Source: Actinomycetales bacterium (GTDB taxonomy: Bacteria > Actinomycetota > Actinomycetes > Actinomycetales > BWSM-131). Taken from it: a stretch of 11,627 nucleotides of DNA. A program made the translations under genes and the position numbers. The stretch is from NCBI GenBank assembly GCA_030149025.1, contig JASBSH010000380.1:1-11627 (forward strand), written 5' to 3'. The notes below the pieces were generated by a model. That model did not search any database, had not been told where the DNA came from, and saw only the letters and a list, made by a program, of their open reading frames with translations. Positions 1 through 5,882 of the stretch are shown here, piece by piece (position 1 is the first letter of the stretch; every line of letters begins with the position of its first letter).

Positions 1-1
1 C

Positions 2-544
2 CGCATCACCGTCCCCGACAACGTCGACCAGATAGAGGACGCCGACACGCTCGTCGGTCTGCTGGCCGACGGTTCGCTCGACGCGGTTCTGACCCCGTTC
101 ATGCCCCCCGGCTTCTACGACGGGAGCGCCGGGCTGCGGCCGCTTTACCGCGACACCCGCGCCGCGGAGATCGAGTACTACGAGCGGCACCGGTTCGTCC
201 CCGGGATCCACCTGCTGGCTGTGCGCCGCGAGGTGTTCGACCGCGGCCCCGAGGTGCCGCAGCGGCTGCTGGACCTCTTCGAGGATTCGAAGCGCGTCAG
301 CCGCGCGCGCCGCGACAAGCTGACCGACGTCTCGCCGTGGCACAACGAGGAGGTCGCGGCCACCTCACAGGTCTTCGGCGGGGACTGGATGCCCTACGGC
401 TACTCAGCGAACGAACGCATGGTGAGTGAGTTCCAGGAAGCGCTGGTGGAGCAGGACCTGCTTGACGAGCCGGTACCACGAGTCGACCTGTTCCCACTGG
501 CGCTCGAACCGGGACACAACACCATGGAAAGGGCGTTCGCGTGA
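2..544 (+). CDS. 4,5-dihydroxyphthalate decarboxylase-like protein, 3' part
   Basis: This is the C-terminal 180 residues of a gene whose start lies left of the window; the frame is open from base 2 to the TGA at 542-544. The stretch LLADGSLDAVLTPFMP, then the HRFVPGIHLLAVRREVF segment, the DLFEDSKRVSR helix and the GGDWMPYGYSANERM segment match the pattern I know from 4,5-dihydroxyphthalate decarboxylase (Pht5-like) proteins. That family has a type-2 periplasmic-binding-protein fold and is often annotated as either a decarboxylase or an ABC substrate-binding protein. No signal peptide can be judged because the N-terminus is missing. The stop overlaps the GTG start of the next gene (GTGA at 541-544), so the two are translationally coupled and probably act on related compounds. 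The family call is fairly sure. The reaction is not: it could decarboxylate an aromatic acid or simply bind a ligand. Confidence 0.72.
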   Translation, partial: RITVPDNVDQIEDADTLVGLLADGSLDAVLTPFMPPGFYDGSAGLRPLYRDTRAAEIEYYERHRFVPGIHLLAVRREVFDRGPEVPQRLLDLFEDSKRVSRARRDKLTDVSPWHNEEVAATSQVFGGDWMPYGYSANERMVSEFQEALVEQDLLDEPVPRVDLFPLALEPGHNTMERAFA

Positions 545-1395
545 GCAGCGAGCTGAAGGTTGCTGTCGGCCAGTTCGTGGCGACGGGGGACTGGGCCGAG
601 AACCTCGAGACCTGCGCGGACCTTGTGCGCAAGGCCGATGCGGAGGGCGCTGGCCTGCTGGTGCTGCCCGAGGGCGTACTTGCGCGGTTCGTCGAGGACC
701 GGGAGCGGATCCGCGAGGTGGCCCAGCCCCTCGACGGGCCGTTCGTGACGGGCTTGGCGCGGGTCACCGAGGGGCTGTCCGTCACCGTCGTCGTGGGGAT
801 CCACGAACGCGCCGACGACGGCGATGCCGGCGGCAAGCCCTTCAACACCCTCGTCGTCCTTCGCGACGGAGCCGTCGTCGCCGCCTACCGCAAGCTGCAC
901 TTGTACGACGCGTTCAGCATGCGCGAGTCCGACAACGTCATGGCAGCCGACGCCGTCCCGGAGCTCGTCGACGTTCGCGGTTTCAAGGTCGGGCTCATGA
1001 CCTGCTACGACGTGCGCTTTCCCGAGCTCGCAAGGCTTCTGGCCCTCGCCGGGGCGGATGTGATTGTCCTCCCCGCGGCGTGGGTCAAGGGCCCGCTGAA
1101 GGAGCACCACTGGAACACGCTCGTCACCGCGAGGGCCCTCGACAACACCGTCTACGTCGTCGCCAGCGGCGAGTCAGGACCGCGCAACATCGGCCAGAGC
1201 CTCGTCGTCGACCCGCTCGGGGTCACGGTCGCGCAGGCGGCGGAGGAGCCCGCGCTCCTCACGACGGTGCTATCCGCACAGCGCCTGGCCGAGGCGCGTG
1301 ACCGCCTTCCGGTGCTGGCCAACAGGCGTTTCGACGTTGATCCGAACCCGCGCCGGATCGCCATGCCAGCAGCGGCGGCCTCCTGTAGCGAGTGA
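541..1395 (+). CDS. Carbon-nitrogen hydrolase (amidase/Nit type, nitrilase superfamily)
   Basis: The product is a 284-residue cytosolic hydrolase of the nitrilase superfamily. The full catalytic set is visible: Glu44 in VLPEG, Lys118 in YRKLHLYD, Cys155 in MTCYDVRFPE, plus the auxiliary Glu188 before HHWNTL. CYD-R-FPE is the signature of amide-cleaving members (Nit1/Nit2, omega-amidase, deaminated glutathione amidase, aliphatic amidohydrolases). True nitrilases instead carry CWE. The likely reaction is hydrolysis of a small carboxamide to acid plus ammonia; the substrate cannot be read from sequence. The length is normal for the family. The GTG start at 541 lies in the upstream gene's stop (GTGA), so translation is probably coupled. 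Downstream, 79 bp separate it from the transporter genes. With the nitrilase at 4207 it gives this cluster two different superfamily branches. The family is very sure; the specific substrate is open. Confidence 0.9.
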   Translation: MSSELKVAVGQFVATGDWAENLETCADLVRKADAEGAGLLVLPEGVLARFVEDRERIREVAQPLDGPFVTGLARVTEGLSVTVVVGIHERADDGDAGGKPFNTLVVLRDGAVVAAYRKLHLYDAFSMRESDNVMAADAVPELVDVRGFKVGLMTCYDVRFPELARLLALAGADVIVLPAAWVKGPLKEHHWNTLVTARALDNTVYVVASGESGPRNIGQSLVVDPLGVTVAQAAEEPALLTTVLSAQRLAEARDRLPVLANRRFDVDPNPRRIAMPAAAASCSE

Positions 1396-1463
1396 CCCGC
1401 TCGCGGCGGCGCGACGCAACCAACAAGCACGTCGACCAATATCACGCACTAACCAAGAACTCG

Positions 1464-1469
1464 AAAGGA
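1464..1469 (+). promoter_or_regulatory. Ribosome binding site that sets the GTG start of the binding protein
   Basis: AAAGGA sits five bases before GTG 1475. The frame stays open upstream to 1298, but only the 1475 start places a lipoprotein signal peptide at the N-terminus, so this site and the signal peptide agree. Confidence 0.7.
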
Positions 1470-1474
1470 CCGCA

Positions 1475-2398
1475 GTGTTCTCCGAAATCCACAAGCCCGC
1501 CCTCGCGCTGCTCGCCACCGCCGCGCTGACCCTCACAGGTTGCACGGCGGACCCCGGCAGCCAGGCCTCGACCGGCGGGACGACGACCTCCTCCGAGCAG
1601 ACGAAGGACCAGGCGCTGTACGACCAGTTGCCGCAGAACATCAAGGACAGCGGCAAGATCGTCGCGGTCAACACCGGCTCCTTCCCGCCCTACACGATCG
1701 TGGGTGCCGACAAGAGCAAGATCGACGGCGCGACTGGAGAGCTCGCCGACGCAATCGGGGAGATCCTCGGGGTCACTATCCAGCACGAGACGATCGACGG
1801 GCTGGCCAGTGTCCTCTCCGGAATGGAGGCTGGCCGGTACGACCTGGACCTGGGGCCGGTGGGCGACTTCCCCGAGCGTCAGCAGCAGGCCACGTTCGTC
1901 GATTGGGTCCAGGAGTACGTGGTGTTCGCCGTCCAGAAGGGCAACCCGAAGAAGATCGACGGGCTGGAGACAGCGTGCGGCACCCGCGTAGCCGTGCAGG
2001 CAGCCGGCTCCGCCGAGAAGGTCATCAAGGAGCAGTCCACCAAGTGCGTGGCGGACGGCAAGCCTGCCATCGACGTGCAGTCCTACAAAGACCAGCCGTC
2101 CTCGATCCTCGCTGTGCAGTCCGACCGTGCTGACGCGTTCTTCTCCTCGCAGGCTCCGCTCACGTACTTCGTGCAGCAGTCCGGCGGCAAGCTCGAGTTG
2201 ACCGGCGTGGGCAAGTCCAACGGCTTCAACGACCTGTTCCAGGGCGCGGTCGTGCCGAAGGATTCCCCGCTTGCCAACGTCCTGCTCAAGGCCATCGAGC
2301 AGCTCTACGAGAACGGGACGTACGACGCCATCATGGACAAGTGGGGCCTGGAGGCGAACAAGCTCGACAGGCCAGGCATCAACCTCGGTGCCAGCTGA
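1475..2398 (+). CDS. ABC transporter substrate-binding lipoprotein, family 3 (amino-acid type)
   Basis: This 307-residue exported solute-binding protein starts at GTG 1475. A hydrophobic signal segment (residues 8-20) ends in the lipobox LTGC with Cys23, so it should be lipid-anchored outside the membrane. A Ser/Thr-rich linker (about 28-45) precedes an SBP_bac_3 domain (about 58-295). Recognisable pieces are FPPYTI, GATGELADAIGEILG, the MEAGRYDLDLG strand, and DFPERQQQATFVDW, whose Arg135 is where family members usually grip an alpha-carboxylate. Cys168 and Cys191 could form the disulfide seen in some actinobacterial relatives. At the place where amino-acid binders commonly have an Asp (DA-x-x-x-D), this protein has DAFFSS, with Ser225. 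The ligand may therefore not be an ordinary alpha-amino acid. The permease gene begins two bases after the stop, so it is the binding component of that importer. Confidence 0.92.
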   Translation: MFSEIHKPALALLATAALTLTGCTADPGSQASTGGTTTSSEQTKDQALYDQLPQNIKDSGKIVAVNTGSFPPYTIVGADKSKIDGATGELADAIGEILGVTIQHETIDGLASVLSGMEAGRYDLDLGPVGDFPERQQQATFVDWVQEYVVFAVQKGNPKKIDGLETACGTRVAVQAAGSAEKVIKEQSTKCVADGKPAIDVQSYKDQPSSILAVQSDRADAFFSSQAPLTYFVQQSGGKLELTGVGKSNGFNDLFQGAVVPKDSPLANVLLKAIEQLYENGTYDAIMDKWGLEANKLDRPGINLGAS

Positions 2399-2400
2399 GC

Positions 2401-3381
2401 ATGGCGGTCCCCGACAAGGCCGGCGTGGTGCGGCGGCGGCAGGATGCCGCTGCCGCACCGGAGCCGGCGACATTGGACGTCAGCAACGCGACGCGTCGTC
2501 AGCACCCCATCCGATGGCTCGCGGGGATCCTAGTGGCCGTCCTGCTCGCGCAGCTGATCAACATGCTCGTGACGAACGACAACTTCGGTTGGTCGGTCGT
2601 CGCGCAGTGGTTCACGGCCGAGTCGATCATGCGCGGGCTCGGTGTGACCCTCGTGCTCACCGTCATCGCCATGGTGATCGGCATCGTTCTCGGTGTGCTG
2701 CTGGCCGTCTGCCGGATCTCCGGCAACCCGCTCCTGAGGGCGGCAGCCGGGGCGTACATCTGGTTCTTCCGGGGCACCCCCACGCTGGTGCAGCTGATCT
2801 TCTTCTACAATCTCTCCGCGCTGCTGCCGCGGATCTCGTTCGGGATCCCCTTCGGGCCTGAGTTCGTCGCCTTCGACACGAACACGGTGATCACACCCCT
2901 GCTCGCCGCGATCCTTGGGCTCGGGCTCAACGAGGGCGCCTACATGGCCGAGATCGTTCGGGGCGGTCTGCTGTCGGTGGACCACGGCCAGCGGGAGGCC
3001 GGTCAGGCACTGGGCATGACGGATCGTCGGATCATGAAGCGGGTCATCCTACCGCAGGCGATGCGCTTCATCGTTCCGCCCACCGGCAACCAGGTAATCA
3101 GCATGGTGAAAGCGACCGCGCTGGTGAGCGTTATCGCCCTTTCCGACCTGCTGTACACCGCACAGTCCATCTACAACCGGACGTTCGAGACCATCCCGCT
3201 GCTCCTCGTGGCCGTCATCTGGTACCTGGTGGTCACCTCGGTGCTCTACTTCGGGCAGTCGTTCATCGAGCGGCACTACGCCCGGGGTGACAGGCAGCAG
3301 CCCAGCAGCTTCTGGGACTTCCTTCGGATCCGGCCGAAGCGGAACGCATTCCCCGCCGTCACCGAAGGACCGTCAACATGA
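2401..3381 (+). CDS. ABC transporter permease, polar amino-acid (HisM) family
   Basis: This 326-residue inner-membrane permease has a cytoplasmic N-terminal tail of about 36 residues rich in Arg and Ala. Hydrophobic segments follow at roughly 38-57, 79-104, 113-140, 162-180, 236-257 and 264-285. Hallmarks of the His/Glu/Gln permease family are WFFRGTPTLVQLIFFYN (121-137), LNEGAYMAEIVRGGL (176-190) and the ATPase-docking EAA loop EAGQALGMTDRRIMKRVILP (199-218). A single permease gene implies a homodimer in the transporter. ATG 2401 lies two bases after the binding-protein stop and has no clear ribosome binding site, so coupling to the upstream gene is likely. GTG 2425 or 2428 are possible later starts. 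The C-terminal tail (about 290-326) is hydrophilic. The stop overlaps the ATPase start (ATGA, 3378-3381). The family call is secure and the transported solute unknown. Confidence 0.93.
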   Translation: MAVPDKAGVVRRRQDAAAAPEPATLDVSNATRRQHPIRWLAGILVAVLLAQLINMLVTNDNFGWSVVAQWFTAESIMRGLGVTLVLTVIAMVIGIVLGVLLAVCRISGNPLLRAAAGAYIWFFRGTPTLVQLIFFYNLSALLPRISFGIPFGPEFVAFDTNTVITPLLAAILGLGLNEGAYMAEIVRGGLLSVDHGQREAGQALGMTDRRIMKRVILPQAMRFIVPPTGNQVISMVKATALVSVIALSDLLYTAQSIYNRTFETIPLLLVAVIWYLVVTSVLYFGQSFIERHYARGDRQQPSSFWDFLRIRPKRNAFPAVTEGPST

Positions 3382-4163
3382 CGCAGCAGCCCGCCACCGC
3401 TCCCGCACCCGTCCTGAGCGCGCGCGGCGTCCGGAAGAGTTTCGGGCACGTCGAGGTCCTCCGCGGGATCGACCTGGACGTCGAGGCCGGGGAGACGGTG
3501 GTCATCCTGGGGCCTTCCGGCTCCGGCAAGTCCACCTTCCTCCGGTGCATCAACCTGCTGGAGAGCCTGTACGGGGGCCGCATCCTCGTCGACGGGCGGG
3601 ACGTCGGCTTCGAGGTCCGTGGGGACCGGCTGCACGAGCTGGCCCCTGACGAGATCGCCCGGCGTCGGCGCGACATCGGCATGGTTTTCCAGCAGTTCAA
3701 CCTGTTCCCCCACATGACCGCGTTCGAGAACATCATCGAGGCACCGGTCGGGGTGAAGGGGGAGAAGCGGGCTGAGGCGACTGAGCGGGCGCGTGCGCTG
3801 CTCGCCCAGGTCGGCCTGTCCGGGCGTGAGGACGCCTACCCCCGGCAGCTGTCAGGTGGCCAGCAGCAGCGGGTGGCGATCGCACGGGCGCTCGCCATGC
3901 GTCCGAAGCTGATGCTCTTCGACGAGCCCACGTCCGCGCTCGACCCCGAGCTCGTCGGTGAGGTGCTGCAGACCATGAAGCAGCTGGCGAGCCAGGGCCT
4001 GACGATGGTGGTCGTTACCCACGAGATCAGCTTCGCCCGTGAGGCTGCTGACCGTGTGGTCTTCATGGACGGCGGTCTCGTCGTCGAGGAGGGCAAGCCC
4101 GAGGATGTCATCGACAACCCCCGGCACGAGAGGACCCGGAGCTTCCTCGCGCGCTTCCTCTGA
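3378..4163 (+). CDS. ABC transporter ATP-binding protein, polar amino-acid (GlnQ/HisP) family
   Basis: This 261-residue cytoplasmic ATPase powers the importer encoded just upstream. All ABC motifs are present: Walker A GPSGSGKST (45-53), Q-loop VFQQFNLFPH (103-112), signature LSGGQQQR (158-165), Walker B LMLFDEP (178-184), D-loop SALD (186-189) and the switch His215 in VVVTHE. The segment FNLFPHMTAFENIIEAPV and the C-terminal HERTRSFLARFL are typical of the polar amino-acid uptake subfamily. An insertion around 76-92 (DVGFEVRGDRLHEL) follows the Walker A helix, as seen in some relatives of this group. The ATG overlaps the permease stop by four bases, so it is part of the same operon. No catalytic residue is missing, so the transporter should be functional. 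Confidence 0.95.
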   Translation: MTQQPATAPAPVLSARGVRKSFGHVEVLRGIDLDVEAGETVVILGPSGSGKSTFLRCINLLESLYGGRILVDGRDVGFEVRGDRLHELAPDEIARRRRDIGMVFQQFNLFPHMTAFENIIEAPVGVKGEKRAEATERARALLAQVGLSGREDAYPRQLSGGQQQRVAIARALAMRPKLMLFDEPTSALDPELVGEVLQTMKQLASQGLTMVVVTHEISFAREAADRVVFMDGGLVVEEGKPEDVIDNPRHERTRSFLARFL

Positions 4164-4194
4164 GCCCATGCTTCACGGGATCGCGGCCTTTGAG

Positions 4195-4198
4195 AAGG
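4195..4198 (+). promoter_or_regulatory. Ribosome binding site that sets the nitrilase start
   Basis: AAGG, within GAGAAGG, sits eight bases before ATG 4207. An in-frame ATG at 4168 would add 13 residues but has no comparable site and would precede the point where nitrilases normally begin, so 4207 is preferred. Confidence 0.6.
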
Positions 4199-4206
4199 TG
4201 CGCACC

Positions 4207-5181
4207 ATGACTGAACTCGCCGTCGCTGTCGTGCAGGCCGGCTCGGTGCTCTTCGACACGCCGGCGACGCTCGTAAAGGCCGTCGGGCTGACCAGGCGGG
4301 CCGCCGCCGAGGGTGCCCAGCTGGTGGTTCTGCCCGAGGCGTTCGTCGGCGGCTACCCGAAGGGACTCGACTTCGGCGTCACGATCGGGTCGCGCACCCC
4401 GGGCGGGCGGGACGAGTTCCGGCGCTACTTCGAGTCCGCGATCGACGTGCCGGGTCCCGAGACGGACCAGCTCGCCGCACTCGCCGGTGAGCTCGGGATA
4501 TTCATGGTTGCAGGCGCGATAGAGCGGGACGGCGGCACCCTCTACTGCGTTGCCCTCTACTTCGGACCGGAGGGCGAGCTGCTGGGCAAGCACCGCAAGC
4601 TCATGCCGACCGCGGGGGAGCGGCTGATCTGGGGCACCGGAGACGGGTCCACAATGCCGGTCTTCTCCTACGCACCCACCGGCTCACCGGACGACCAGGC
4701 CACCGTCGGGGCGGCCATCTGCTGGGAGAACTACATGCCGCTGTTCCGCGCGGCGATGTATGACAAGGGCGTTGACGTGTGGTGCGCGCCGACCGTGGAC
4801 GACCGCGACGCCTGGCAGGCGACCATGCGGCATGTCGCGCTCGAGGGGCGGTGCTTCGTCCTCAGCGCCTGCCAGCACCTCACCCGCGCGAACCTCCCGG
4901 CCGACGTCCACCCGGTTCAAGGTGACGACCCGGAGACCGTGCTGATCGGCGGCGGCAGCGTGATCGTGTCCCCGCTGGGCGAGATCCTCGCAGGACCGCT
5001 GCACGGGCAGGAGGGCATCCTCCACGCCACACTCGACCTCAAGGACCTGGCCCGGGCCCGCTTCGACTTCGACGCCACCGGACACTACGCCCGCCCGGAC
5101 GTGTTCACCCTGCACGTCGACGAAACCCCTCGCCGGGCCGTCGAAGCGGGTTCGCAGCCGGCTGGCCGAAGGCATCCGTGA
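4207..5181 (+). CDS. Nitrilase (EC 3.5.5.1 type)
   Basis: This 324-residue enzyme is expected to hydrolyse R-CN to the carboxylate plus ammonia in the cytosol. The catalytic triad is Glu44 in VLPEAFVGGYPKG, Lys131 in KHRKLMPT and Cys172 in ICWENYMPLFRAAM. CWE is the nitrilase-branch signature that separates it from the amidase-type gene at 541. Other hallmark stretches are ERLIWGTGDGS (138-148), APTVDDRDAWQATMRHVALE (194-213) with FVLSACQ, and DFDATGHYARPDVF (287-300). It is slightly shorter than many nitrilases (330-370 residues), the difference being at the C-terminal tail. Some bacterial nitrilases form spiral oligomers, but nothing here tests that. It follows the ATPase gene by 43 bp and is probably the last gene of the transporter operon. 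Its stop codon is part of a dispersed repeat (5178-5198), so the tail may have been altered by repeat insertion. Family certain; aliphatic, aryl or arylacetonitrile preference not determinable. Confidence 0.93.
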   Translation: MTELAVAVVQAGSVLFDTPATLVKAVGLTRRAAAEGAQLVVLPEAFVGGYPKGLDFGVTIGSRTPGGRDEFRRYFESAIDVPGPETDQLAALAGELGIFMVAGAIERDGGTLYCVALYFGPEGELLGKHRKLMPTAGERLIWGTGDGSTMPVFSYAPTGSPDDQATVGAAICWENYMPLFRAAMYDKGVDVWCAPTVDDRDAWQATMRHVALEGRCFVLSACQHLTRANLPADVHPVQGDDPETVLIGGGSVIVSPLGEILAGPLHGQEGILHATLDLKDLARARFDFDATGHYARPDVFTLHVDETPRRAVEAGSQPAGRRHP

Positions 5182-5198
5182 ACCGGGATTTCATGATC
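5178..5198 (+). repeat. Dispersed repeat, copy 1 (overlaps the nitrilase stop)
   Basis: The 21 bases here contain the core CCGGGATTTCATGATC and match the copies at 9289 and 9346 exactly over their whole length; the last two bases of those copies (AC) are replaced by TG. The TGA stop of the nitrilase is bases 2-4 of the repeat. Confidence 0.85.
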
Positions 5199-5224
5199 TG
5201 CGCGTAGGGCTGCTGACGAAGGCG

Positions 5225-5237
5225 GGTCCGGCGGACC
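5225..5237. repeat. Short palindrome upstream of purN
   Basis: GGTCCG and CGGACC form perfect 6-bp arms around a single G, ending ten bases before GTG 5247. It might be a small operator near the purN promoter or a remnant terminator for the nitrilase operon. Too short to be sure it is functional. Confidence 0.35.
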
Positions 5238-5246
5238 GATATCGTC

Positions 5247-5882
5247 GTGTCCGTGGCCGACCGGATCACGCTGCGCTCGCCGGCGAGGCTGGTCGTCCTG
5301 GTCTCCGGCTCCGGCACCAACCTCCAGGCGCTGCTCGACGCCACCGAGGACCCGGCCTTTGGCGCCACCGTGGTGGGCGTGGGAGCCGACCGGGACGGCA
5401 TCGAGGGGCTGTCGCGGGCCGCGCGTGCCGGCGTCCCCACGTTCGTCGAGAAGCTCGGCGACCACCCCGACCGGTTCTCCTGGGACCGGGCACTGACGAA
5501 GGCCGTCGATGCCTACGACCCGGATCTCGTCGTCCTGGCCGGGTTCATGAAGCTCTGCGGCGCCGACTTCCTCGCCCGGTTCGCCGGCCGCACCCTCAAC
5601 ACCCATCCCGCGCTGTCGCCGTCCTTCCCCGGTACCCGCGGACCTGCGGACGCGCTCGAATACGGCGTGAAGGTGACGGGCTGCACCCTGTTCCTCGTCG
5701 ACGCGGGTATGGACACCGGCGCGATCGTCGCCCAGCGTGCGGTCGACGTGCTGGACGACGACACCACCCAGACGCTGCACGAACGGATCAAGACGGTCGA
5801 GCGGAGCATGCTCGTCGACGCGGTGGGCCGGATGGTCCGCGGCGGCTGGACCGTGGACGGACGAAAGGTGACCCTCCTTTGA
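5247..5882 (+). CDS. purN: Phosphoribosylglycinamide formyltransferase (GART)
   Basis: PurN transfers a formyl group from 10-formyl-tetrahydrofolate to glycinamide ribonucleotide, step three of purine synthesis, in the cytosol. The 211-residue product has the phosphate-binding loop SGSGTN (20-25), the catalytic pair Asn118 and His120 in LNTHPALSPSFPG, and the Asp156 region VDAGMDTGAIVAQ that corresponds to E. coli Asp144. The pocket reads LSPSFPGTRGPAD, somewhat unlike the LPAFPGAHG common in relatives, but the catalytic residues are intact. GTG 5247 is the outermost start. There is no Shine-Dalgarno sequence, and a TANNNT box (TATCGT, 5240-5245) stands seven bases before an in-frame GTG at 5253, so a leaderless start at 5253 is plausible. 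The stop overlaps the purH TTG start (TTGA, 5879-5882), which couples the two enzymes that share the 10-formyl-THF cofactor. Confidence 0.95.
   Translation: MSVADRITLRSPARLVVLVSGSGTNLQALLDATEDPAFGATVVGVGADRDGIEGLSRAARAGVPTFVEKLGDHPDRFSWDRALTKAVDAYDPDLVVLAGFMKLCGADFLARFAGRTLNTHPALSPSFPGTRGPADALEYGVKVTGCTLFLVDAGMDTGAIVAQRAVDVLDDDTTQTLHERIKTVERSMLVDAVGRMVRGGWTVDGRKVTLL

Noticed and set aside
1298..1474. Upstream in-frame extension of the binding protein
   Set aside because: It overlaps the end of the amidase gene and would bury the signal peptide and lipobox; the site AAAGGA supports GTG 1475.
4039..4206. Upstream extension of the nitrilase
   Set aside because: It overlaps the ATPase gene in another frame and precedes the usual nitrilase N-terminus; AAGG before ATG 4207 fits better.
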